From: Verrucomicrobiota bacterium
Lineage (GTDB): Bacteria; Verrucomicrobiota; Verrucomicrobiia; Limisphaerales; AV2
DNA length: 13,223 nucleotides
Assembly: GCA_003218935.1 (NCBI GenBank)
Contig: QHPA01000356.1
Coordinates: forward strand, 1 to 13,223
Direction: 5' to 3'
Shown here in pieces: positions 6,502 through 13,223 of the stretch. The first letter of the stretch is position 1, and every line of letters starts with the position of its first letter. The position numbers were made by a program, and so were the translations under genes. Under the pieces are notes generated by a model. That model searched no databases. It had not been told where the DNA came from and saw nothing but the letters and a program-made list of their open reading frames with translations.

Positions 6502-9500
6502 ATGAGAATTGAAGTTTCTGTTTACCGGCTTGCGTTACTCATCCTGAGCCTGGGCGTTGTCAGTGTCCGAGCGGCTGATTTCTATGTATCCACGCAAGGC
6601 AGCGATTCGAACCCCGGAACATCGGCGCAGCCTTTTCGGACGATTACCCGTGCTTACAGCCTTGCCAGTGCCGGCACCACCATCATCGTAATGCCGGGGG
6701 TGTATACCGATCATACCAGCGGCTGGGGGCTTCGGCTCGGCGCCAGCGGTAGCGCCTCCAGTCCCATCGTGCTGAAATCCCAGGTCAGAGGCGGGGCAAT
6801 CATTGATGGACAGAACGCCTCGGATCGCAACGAGGGGATCTATATTGACGGCAGTTACAATATCGTCGATGGATTTGAAATCAGGGGAGGCCCCAACGGC
6901 GGCGTCACCATCTGGGGCAATTCCAATCAAATCATCAACAACGAAATTCATCATAACGGCAACCCCGCCAGCACCAGTACCAATGGCAAAGATGGCGTCT
7001 ATTCCAACGAAGGCACCCGCAATAATATCTATACGGCGAACTACATTCACGACAACGGACGCCCGGGCAGCAATCTCGATCATGGATTGTATCTGTGCGG
7101 CGCCAATGAGATCGTCCTCAATAACGTGTCGGTCCGCAATGCGGCCACCGGCCTGCAGATCGCCGGCTACACCACGGTGAGCAACATGAAAGTTTACAAC
7201 AACGTGGTGGCTTTTAACGGGACCAGCGGGGTCATCCTCTGGCAGGCTCTGAACGGCGTGGACATCAAAAACAATATCATTTACCAGAACGGCAGTTACG
7301 GGATCAACTCCTGGGATGCCCATGGCAGCGGCGTCGTCATCGATCACAATCTCTTGTTCGGGAATGGCTCCGGCGACTACAATTTCGTCAATGGAGGATC
7401 GGATTACGCCTACACACGGGGTACGACTATCTCGGTCGCGCCGCTCTTCGTGAATTCCAGCTCAGCGGGTTTCGATTCGCACCTGGGAGCCGGTTCACCG
7501 GCCATCAATTCCGGACTGAATCTTTCCTCATTCTTTACCACCGACAAAGACGGCGCAGCGCGAGCGGCCTCCGGAGGGTGGGACCTGGGCGCTTATCGAT
7601 ATGGCAATACCGACACGATCCCCCCCACGGTTTCCTTGAGCGCCCCGGCGAACAACGCGACGGTGTCGGGCTCGTCGGTTACGGTTTCCGCCAACGCCAC
7701 GGACAACGTCGGCGTGGCGGGAGTGCAGTGCAAACTGGACGGGGCCAATCTGGGTGCCGAGGACACCGGCGCGCCGTACAGCGTTATGTGGAACACGACG
7801 ACGATTCCGAACGGTACGCACACTTTGACGGCGGTGGCCCGGGACTCGGCCGGCAAACAAACGACAGCGAACTCCGTGTCCGTGGTGGTGAGCAACTCGA
7901 CTCCGACGCCACTACCAACGGTGACGATGAGCAGCGCGGATACGACGGCGACGGAAGGGCCGGCCGACACGGCCTCGTTTACACTCGCTCGCACGGGCAG
8001 CACGGCCGGCGATCTGGCGGTTAGCTTGGCGTTCAGCGGCACAGCGACCAAGTGGGATGATTACCGCCGTCCGGCGCAAGGAGACATGCCGGACACGTTC
8101 ACGATTCCGGCCGGCGCCAGCACAGCGACCATCACGGTCATGGCGGTGGCCGACAACATTGTCGAAGGCACTGAGACGGCGACGCTGGCGATTCAACCCG
8201 GCGCCAACTACAGCGTAGGCACGCCGAATTCCCTCAGCTTGATTATCCTCGACAGCAACGGCGGGCCGCCGCCCGGTGACACGAACTCACCAACGGTTTC
8301 GCTCACCGCACCCGCGAACAACGCGACGGTGGCCGGCTCGTCGGTTGCGGTTTCAGCCGACGCCAGCGACAACGTCGGCGTGGTTGGAGTGCAATTCAAA
8401 CTGGACGGAGCCAATCTGGGCGCCGAAGACACCGGCGCGCCGTACAGCGTGACGTGGAACACGACGACGATTGCGAACGGTACGCACACGCTCAGTGCAG
8501 TGGCGCGGGATGCCGCCGGCAATCAGGCGGCGGCGATCGCCCTCTCCGTCGTCGTCAACAACCCGAACACGGCGCCAAAAATCTCGCGCATTGCCAATCA
8601 AACCATCAACGCGGGCACCCTGACCGCGCCGCTTGCTTTTACAGTGAGCGATGCGGAGACAGCGGCCAGCAGTCTCACGGTATCGGGCAGTTCATCCGAC
8701 CCTGCGTTGGTTTCCAAAAGCAACATTGTCTTCGCTGGATCAGGTTCCAATCGAACTGTTGCCGCCATCCCCGCAGGAACTCAGTCCGGCACCGCAACCA
8801 TCACCGTGACGGTCAGCGATGGCATTGCCACGACCAGCACGAGCTTTTTGTTGACGGTTAACCCAGCCACAGTTCCCACGTACGTCTATCTGCCGTTCGA
8901 GGCCGAGTCAGCCGGATTGGTTCCTCCCATGGCCGTAGCCTCTGATCCGAACGCCGGTCAGGGCCAATTCATTCTGTCCTCCATCTCTGATTCAGGCAGT
9001 GTCACATTTGACGTAAACATTCCAGTTTCCGGTGTTTATTCCATCTGGAGTCGGGTGCTTTCACCGGACGACAGTCGCGATTCCTTTTACGTCTCTGTGG
9101 ACGGCGGAAGCGAAGATATCTACGACACCGCCGAAGGCACCAGGACGAATGCGTGGCAGTGGACGGTTGTCAATGGACGGGGCGGTACTAATTTCACAAC
9201 TGCACTCGCAATCAACCCTCGAACGTTTCGGTTGGGTGCGGGACTGCACAGCATTATGTTTCGGGGGCGGGAATCAGGCACAGCGCTGGATCAGATCCTC
9301 GTCACGAACGATCCCGATTACGTTCCAAACGTCGTTTTTTCAACCACAACACCGCCCGTCAGAATTTCCTCAATTGCATTTGGCACAGCCGGCTCTGTCA
9401 CGCTCGCCTGGCCGACGATGCCGGGCAAAACCTATCGAATCGTGTACAAGACGAATCTAACCGATGTTGCATGGGAGACTTTGGGTGCTGACCAGACCGC

Positions 9501-9573
9501 TACCAATACAATCACCTCTCGGTCTGACTACGTGGTTGGGAATCGGTTTTACAGTGTGATAACGCGTCCCTGA
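6502..9573 (+). CDS. Secreted multidomain parallel beta-helix protein
   Basis: 1023 aa. Residues 1-24 are a signal peptide (likely cut after VRA). Residues 25-370 form a right-handed parallel beta-helix opening with DFYVSTQGSDSNPGTSAQPF, with Asn-rich rungs (NQIINNEIHHNG, NNIYTANYIHDNG). Next come an Ig-like module (373-463), a Calx-beta module (472-585; ends near DNIVEGTETATLAI), a second Ig-like module (596-687), a cadherin-like module (689-792), a CBM6-like jelly-roll candidate (794-944; FEAESAG opening, LDQILVTND end) and a C-terminal beta domain (952-1023, WPTMPGKTYRIVYKTNL) common on exported verrucomicrobial proteins. Such beta-helix folds occur in polysaccharide lyases and epimerases, but no catalytic set can be pinned down, so binding or structural roles remain open. 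A purine-rich GGAGGTGAGG at 6476 is 16 bases from the ATG, too far for a standard ribosome binding site, yet no closer in-frame start exists. Confidence 0.85.
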   Translation: MRIEVSVYRLALLILSLGVVSVRAADFYVSTQGSDSNPGTSAQPFRTITRAYSLASAGTTIIVMPGVYTDHTSGWGLRLGASGSASSPIVLKSQVRGGAIIDGQNASDRNEGIYIDGSYNIVDGFEIRGGPNGGVTIWGNSNQIINNEIHHNGNPASTSTNGKDGVYSNEGTRNNIYTANYIHDNGRPGSNLDHGLYLCGANEIVLNNVSVRNAATGLQIAGYTTVSNMKVYNNVVAFNGTSGVILWQALNGVDIKNNIIYQNGSYGINSWDAHGSGVVIDHNLLFGNGSGDYNFVNGGSDYAYTRGTTISVAPLFVNSSSAGFDSHLGAGSPAINSGLNLSSFFTTDKDGAARAASGGWDLGAYRYGNTDTIPPTVSLSAPANNATVSGSSVTVSANATDNVGVAGVQCKLDGANLGAEDTGAPYSVMWNTTTIPNGTHTLTAVARDSAGKQTTANSVSVVVSNSTPTPLPTVTMSSADTTATEGPADTASFTLARTGSTAGDLAVSLAFSGTATKWDDYRRPAQGDMPDTFTIPAGASTATITVMAVADNIVEGTETATLAIQPGANYSVGTPNSLSLIILDSNGGPPPGDTNSPTVSLTAPANNATVAGSSVAVSADASDNVGVVGVQFKLDGANLGAEDTGAPYSVTWNTTTIANGTHTLSAVARDAAGNQAAAIALSVVVNNPNTAPKISRIANQTINAGTLTAPLAFTVSDAETAASSLTVSGSSSDPALVSKSNIVFAGSGSNRTVAAIPAGTQSGTATITVTVSDGIATTSTSFLLTVNPATVPTYVYLPFEAESAGLVPPMAVASDPNAGQGQFILSSISDSGSVTFDVNIPVSGVYSIWSRVLSPDDSRDSFYVSVDGGSEDIYDTAEGTRTNAWQWTVVNGRGGTNFTTALAINPRTFRLGAGLHSIMFRGRESGTALDQILVTNDPDYVPNVVFSTTTPPVRISSIAFGTAGSVTLAWPTMPGKTYRIVYKTNLTDVAWETLGADQTATNTITSRSDYVVGNRFYSVITRP
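7627..7860 (+). repeat. Intragenic direct repeat, copy 1 (Ig-like module)
   Basis: About 234 bp encoding the first Ig-like module. It pairs without indels with the segment 666 bp downstream. Long stretches match exactly at the protein level (KLDGANLGAEDTGAPYSV, then WNTTTI and NGTHTL). This indicates duplication of one module, with Calx-beta between the copies. Confidence 0.9.
8293..8526 (+). repeat. Intragenic direct repeat, copy 2 (Ig-like module)
   Basis: Second copy of the Ig-like module, exactly 222 codons after the first. Most differences from copy 1 appear synonymous or conservative (for example QCKLDG versus QFKLDG, SVMWN versus SVTWN), as expected for a fairly recent duplication under protein-level constraint. 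Confidence 0.9.
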
Positions 9574-9578
9574 TCTCC

Positions 9579-9952
9579 TTAACGCGGGCCACCGCATTTG
9601 GGACAACTCGATTTCAATCCGTCGCGATTCGGGAACTCAAACTCCGAAGACAGCGGGGCACGCCGGATTAACCCCAGCTTTTTCTGTTCTGCTTCCGTCG
9701 AAAGTCAACATCCTGCGGCGGCATTTGTTTCTGCTCGTCCGTTTCACGCGGGGCGTAAGCTTCATCGGAGATGTATTTGTAGGACGGCAACTCATCAGGG
9801 GTGATCGCTTTCTGAAATCGGGAGCAGCGTTGGTGGAAAAAGGCGTGCAAGGTTTTCTGTTCCTGCTGCGAAGTCACTAACCTTACGCTGCGAGTCGTGG
9901 CGTCTCCGTCGAATGGCTTCCAGCAACCTGCTGACAGAAAATATACGGTCAT
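9579..9952 (-). pseudogene. Frameshifted remnant of an unrecognised gene with a CPKCGG tail
   Basis: From 9952 down, one frame reads VRLVTSQQEQKTLHAFFHQ, then ITPDELPSYKYISDEAYAPR and DEQKQMPPQDVDF, and runs into a stop at 9668. Adding one T to the TTT run at 9701-9703 joins it to STEAEQKKLGLIRRAPL, EFEFPNRDGLKSSCPKCGGPR and a TAA at 9579-9581. The joined product looks like real protein, with a CxxC zinc-ribbon-like C-terminus, so I read this as a gene broken by one base. The 5' end is also open only from 9952 (a TGA lies just upstream), and sequence before VRLVT looks unconvincing, so it is probably truncated too. Its end lies five bases from the end of the beta-helix gene, tail to tail. Function unknown. 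Confidence 0.5.
9776..9798. repeat. 23-bp dispersed repeat, copy 1
   Basis: Begins TTTGTAGGACGGCAACT and matches 10310-10332 with one mismatch (position 18, C versus A). On the minus strand this copy encodes the DELPSYK part of the gene remnant. No similarity extends beyond the 23 bases. Confidence 0.6.
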
Positions 9953-10015
9953 TACCCGATGTCGATTTCAGGTCGCGACTGTTGTTTGTGGGGCGTGGTG
10001 GACCCACTGCGAAAT

Positions 10016-10245
10016 AAGGAATAAACCCCATAGATACCAGTAACCCACTGTCTTACGCTCCGGGTAGGCCGAAGGTTCTCCATGGGATAGGTTCCCGGCG
10101 TAGTTCGAGCAAGGACGATCCAGGATATGGGCCGAGGCCAAAATCCAAGCCGATGCGAAAACCGAGACGGAAGCAACTTCCTCGCGAAGTGCGGAGCTTT
10201 GCGCTTGTCGAAGAAAGCCAGCTTGGTTTTGCATCCGTACGGATT
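10016..10245 (+). pseudogene. Truncated copy of the nusG-like 5' region
   Basis: About 230 bp that aligns with 10863-11093 at an offset of 847-848 bp, with a single net indel. It covers the leader and the first roughly 26 codons of the NusG-like gene. In the matching frame it reads ACG (in place of the ATG, at 10167), then EATSSRSAELCACRRKPAWFCIRT, parallel to MEVTSSPVAELCTCRTDEAW of the intact gene. Similarity stops just after the AWxCIRT motif that opens the NGN domain. With no start codon and no NGN body it is a dead fragment, probably left by duplication or gene loss among nusG paralogues. Confidence 0.7.
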
Positions 10246-10250
10246 CGACG

Positions 10251-10860
10251 GTGTTCTATAAGGACTTTTCCGTTGACTCATGGTTTGGCTTTATGCCGAC
10301 CGTTTGGCCTTTGTAGGACGGCAACTAATCAGCCGTCTGCAACGATTTTCTGTCACTGTTTCAGATCCTCTGAAGCCTGATGTTTCACCTGCGCTGAACT
10401 GCGCCCGCGACACCAAACTTTGTTCAACCAAGTTGAAGAGGTTCACGCACAAGTTTGTGATTTGTGGTTCCTTCAACAAAGCGAGTGAACGACATGGGGT
10501 CATCAGCCCATTTCTGCGTCGGGCGTTTTCCTCCCGGATGGAATGTATCTATCACACGGCGATTGAACAGCGGGAAGGTAGAGGCGTCAGTAATTCTGAA
10601 GGTATTGATGTTTATGAGGACGTACTCCACGGTCCACAACGCAACGGACTGGATTCACGAGCCGCGCCGATGGTTTTTCAAGACCTGTGCCTGCGTCATC
10701 TCGAGGTCGAGATTTCCGTGGGCTCTGTCCATTCGCAACCATGCGGGCGCGATTGACGGCTGGCTGGAAGGTCACCGCGTTGCCAACTCCAGTGTTGGCG
10801 GGTTCCGGAAGGCCGACCCGCTGTCGAGCTGCAACAGTTCTGTAACCGGATTTTTACGAA
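10251..10860. other. About 600 bp without a recognisable gene
   Basis: Both strands have frames of 60-150 codons, but their translations show no domain, no membrane or signal pattern, and irregular use of Cys, Trp and His as expected of non-coding DNA. The only structure I see is the second 23-bp repeat at 10310-10332. With the broken copies on its left, it is best read as decayed intergenic DNA. Confidence 0.5.
10310..10332. repeat. 23-bp dispersed repeat, copy 2
   Basis: Matches 9776-9798 with one mismatch. In the minus-strand frame equivalent to copy 1, the DELPSYK codons here carry a stop (D*LPSYK). It may be a trace of the same ancestral sequence or a small dispersed intergenic element. 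Confidence 0.55.
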
Positions 10861-11013
10861 GAATAGGGAGAGACCCCATAGCTACCAGCAATCCGCTATT
10901 TTAATTTACGCACCAGCCGCCGAGCCTCTGGCCATCGATTCCCGGTCTGGTTCGAGCCGGGACAATCCTGGGTGGTCCGAGGCAACAAAACGAAAGCCGA
11001 TGTGAAAACGGAG

Positions 11014-11646
11014 ATGGAAGTCACTTCCTCACCAGTTGCGGAGCTTTGCACTTGTCGAACGGATGAAGCCTGGCGTTGCATCCGTACGCATCCGAAGCGC
11101 GAGCACATTGCCGCAGCCCATTTGCGGCAGATTCGTGGCGTGGAAGTGTTCAATCCGCAACTGCGGCTTTTGCGCTCGACGCGGCGTGGCCGCAGATGGA
11201 GCACGGAATCTCTGTTTCCCAATTACCTGTTCGCCCGCTTCGCTTTGAAGTCCATGCTGGAGAAGGTCAGGTACACGCCGGCAGTCAAGATCGTGTTGCG
11301 TTTTGGCGATCGGGTGCCGGAAATACCGGACGCGGTGATTGCGGACTTGCGGCAGGGACTGAACGAACTTGGTTCCATGGTATTCCTGCCGGGTAAACAG
11401 CGAGCGCGAATTCTCGTGGACGTTATGGGCCGCTCGGTGCCTGCCGAACTGAGTCTGAACTTCGTGCTGTTTAACAGGCGGAGTGCCGCCGGGATCGCGC
11501 TCCGGCGGGTTGAATCGGTTTCCGTGGACGAGCCGATGGTTCAGAACCCGGTTTTAGCGACCGGAGTGTTGCCGCTTGACAACGCGAACATGGCTTTAGT
11601 AGATGGTCCGCGGACGAGTCCGGTGGTCAACGACGGTCGAGTGTAG
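11014..11646 (+). CDS. NusG/RfaH-family transcription regulator lacking the KOW core
   Basis: About 210 aa from ATG 11014; in-frame GTGs at 10972 and 11002 are alternatives and no clear ribosome binding site decides. Residues 20-115 are an NGN domain: AWRCIRTHPKREHIAAAHLR, VEVFNPQLRLLR, then LFPNYLFARF, YTPAVKIVLRFG and IPDAVIADLRQG. NGN domains bind the RNA polymerase clamp; specialised paralogues (RfaH, UpxY, LoaP) act as antiterminators on polysaccharide or surface-structure operons. After LNELGSM the sequence jumps to VFLPGKQRARILVDVMGRSV, the second half of the usual KOW domain. The Gly-rich KOW strand and its lead-in (about 40 residues) are absent, apparently by an in-frame deletion. 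A 55-residue unrecognised tail follows FNRRSAAGIALRR. It precedes a secreted beta-helix gene by 187 bp. Whether it still works is unclear. Confidence 0.75.
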   Translation: MEVTSSPVAELCTCRTDEAWRCIRTHPKREHIAAAHLRQIRGVEVFNPQLRLLRSTRRGRRWSTESLFPNYLFARFALKSMLEKVRYTPAVKIVLRFGDRVPEIPDAVIADLRQGLNELGSMVFLPGKQRARILVDVMGRSVPAELSLNFVLFNRRSAAGIALRRVESVSVDEPMVQNPVLATGVLPLDNANMALVDGPRTSPVVNDGRV

Positions 11647-11833
11647 AAGAGCTGGGTGACGGCTTTTAACGCGTTCAATTCAGGAACGCGGCGTTTCGCT
11701 TTCGATTCTGAGTCACCAGAGCTTTTGCTGAAACAGGATAGAGCGGAACTTCTGCTCGGCGTCCGATCGAAGGCTCGAGGCTGCGTCCGGCAGTTCAATG
11801 TTGCTCCGATTCTATTTAACTGCGGACGTGACC

Positions 11834-13223
11834 ATGGTCCACGCTGCCCTCGGCGCGCGCTTATGCGTTCTCTGCATTCTGCTCATTCCGCTCGGTATCC
11901 TGGGGAATGATTTGTATGTTTCCCCCGACGGAACTCCCCTGGGTCCCGGGACGATGGCGCAACCGTACGACCTGGACACGGCGCTGTCAGGCCAAGTGGG
12001 ACAAGCGGGTGATACGGTCTGGTTGAGCGGCGGCAACTATGTGATCGGACACATCGACACCAAAATCGAAGGAGCGCCCGGACAGCCGATCACGTTCCGC
12101 CAAATGCCTGGAGAGTGGGCGCGCGTTGACGGTTCGCTGACCTTCTATTCAAGCGCGGGAAATGTGGTCCTCAGAGATTTTGAACTGTACAGCTCGGACA
12201 CGAACCGCCTTAGCTCTCAAATCGGCGTCGGGTTCGATCCGACCGACATCAAGATCATTCCCGGAGTCGCGTCCTATGTGCCGAATATGAGCTTCATCAA
12301 TCTCGTGGTTCATGATCAGACCCGCCACGGTTTCTACATTTCGGAATACGCGACGAACAATCTTGTGTATGGGTGTCTGGTTTACAATAACGGCTGGGCT
12401 TCGCCCGACAACGCCGAGGGTCACAACTTTTACGTTCAAAGCAACCGGGGGACGAGAGAGATAACGGACAACGTGGCCTTCAACGCATCGGGGGCCAATT
12501 TTCAGATTTATGAAAACGCCACCAACATGCGCCTGGTGGGAATCACGCTGGACGGCAACGTGGCCTTCAATGCAGGGGCGATCCAGGCGGTGCGGAACTA
12601 TCGAGACTGGATCGTTGGGGTGGACGCTCCGGCGCTGGGCGCGGACGGTATTATTTTGAAGAGCAACATGGGTTACTACGCGCCGGGATCGGGCGCACTC
12701 GAGCAGGTGCAGATCGGTCGTGAAGGAGTGAACGGCAGCGTGGCTCTCCTGAACAACTACCTGCCGCAGGGGCTGGTGATGAACAACTGGACCATTGCCG
12801 CGGTGGCCGGGAATCTCTTCGCGGCGCAAAACTCGAGTTACATCGTCAATTTGAACCAGACGCAGGTCCCGTTGGCGACTGCCTGGAATGACAACAGTTA
12901 CTTGCGTTCGGGATCGGGCGGGGATTTTCTGGGTAATTCGACCGAGTACGGCTTTTACGATTGGCAGGGCGACACGGGCTATGACAGCCACAGCACCTAC
13001 AGCGCGGCCAAGCTGACCGGCACAAAGGTGTTTGTGCGCCCCAACCGGTACGAGGCGGGGCGGGCGAACATTATTGTTTACAACTGGGACAAACTGAGCG
13101 ACGTGACCGTTGATATCAGCTCGGCCTTGGCGCCAGGCGCGGCTTACGAAGTGCGAAACGCTCAGGATTTCTTCGCTCCGCCAGTGTTGACCGGCGTCTT
13201 TGACGGCCAGCCGCTGGACCTTC
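11834..13223 (+). CDS. Secreted parallel beta-helix protein (3' end outside window)
   Basis: Open from ATG 11834 to the window end, at least 463 residues. The first 23 or so form a signal peptide (MVHAALGARLCVLCILLIPL, then GILGNDLYVS). An in-frame ATG at 11798 would add 12 residues before it and is less likely. Mature sequence opens with NDLYVSPDGTPLGPGTMAQPYDLDTAL, the usual start of right-handed beta-helix proteins; glycine- and Asn-rich rungs follow (GNYVIGHIDTKIEG, ISEYATNNLVYGCLVYNNG, ITDNVAFNASGANFQIYENA). From about residue 395 a different beta-rich segment (TKVFVRPNRYEAGRANIIVY) suggests a second domain. It shares only the fold and opening style with the 1023-aa protein, not close identity. 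Extracellular polysaccharide cleavage, modification or binding is plausible; the catalytic residues are not identifiable. Confidence 0.85.
   Translation, partial: MVHAALGARLCVLCILLIPLGILGNDLYVSPDGTPLGPGTMAQPYDLDTALSGQVGQAGDTVWLSGGNYVIGHIDTKIEGAPGQPITFRQMPGEWARVDGSLTFYSSAGNVVLRDFELYSSDTNRLSSQIGVGFDPTDIKIIPGVASYVPNMSFINLVVHDQTRHGFYISEYATNNLVYGCLVYNNGWASPDNAEGHNFYVQSNRGTREITDNVAFNASGANFQIYENATNMRLVGITLDGNVAFNAGAIQAVRNYRDWIVGVDAPALGADGIILKSNMGYYAPGSGALEQVQIGREGVNGSVALLNNYLPQGLVMNNWTIAAVAGNLFAAQNSSYIVNLNQTQVPLATAWNDNSYLRSGSGGDFLGNSTEYGFYDWQGDTGYDSHSTYSAAKLTGTKVFVRPNRYEAGRANIIVYNWDKLSDVTVDISSALAPGAAYEVRNAQDFFAPPVLTGVFDGQPLDL

Noticed and set aside
10464-10904. A 146-codon plus-strand frame upstream of the NusG-like gene.
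   Set aside because: No recognisable domain, irregular Cys/Trp content, and it runs into the duplicated nusG leader; probably not a gene.
12149-12991. A 280-codon minus-strand frame opposite the second beta-helix gene.
   Set aside because: The plus strand encodes a clear signal peptide and beta-helix; the antisense product is a Val/Arg/His-rich shadow.

Overview
The window looks like a chromosomal piece of a GC-rich, Gram-negative bacterium, most likely of the phylum Verrucomicrobiota (Pedosphaera/Limisphaerales-like). Four things point there. A lexA gene sits beside a 14-bp operator of the TGTNC-N4-GNACA form described for that phylum. Tandem heptanucleotide repeats run through coding sequence. 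A NusG-like regulator has the 'HIAAAHLR...EVFNP' style. A large secreted beta-helix protein ends in a 'WPTMPGKTYRIVYKTNL' tail typical of exported proteins in this group. This placement is inference from sequence style, not from a marker gene.

Left part (1-1284): an integral-membrane methyltransferase of the isoprenylcysteine carboxyl methyltransferase-like family on the + strand, converging on a small unrecognised four-helix membrane protein on the - strand.

Centre (1400-6399): a DNA-damage mutagenesis locus. It starts with an autoregulated LexA-type repressor whose operator palindrome ends on the A of its own ATG. After a 22-codon ORF resembling the start of a four-helix-bundle protein comes the main oddity: one uninterrupted 1306-codon frame. 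It joins a Y-family DNA polymerase with intact catalytic carboxylates directly to a DnaE2-like C-family polymerase, also with an intact catalytic triad. The join lies in a heptanucleotide tandem repeat, and a second, perfect heptanucleotide repeat lies just before the C-family active site. Neither array length is a multiple of three, so slippage by one unit would split or truncate the protein. The DnaE half has a degenerate, shortened PHP domain, and a deletion plus frameshift near its 3' end has pushed the OB-fold into another frame.

Right part (6502-13223): a cell-surface or secreted-protein region. A 1023-aa signal-peptide-bearing protein carries a parallel beta-helix, two near-identical Ig-like modules around a Calx-beta module, and a carbohydrate-binding-like module. 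It is followed by about 1.4 kb of decayed DNA: a frameshifted minus-strand gene remnant ending in a CPKCGG zinc-ribbon-like tail, and a broken copy of a nusG-like 5' region. Then comes a NusG/RfaH-type regulator whose KOW core is missing. A second secreted parallel beta-helix protein runs off the window end. NusG paralogues of this type often sit at polysaccharide or surface-structure clusters, so the beta-helix proteins may act on or be exported with extracellular polysaccharide; that link is inference.
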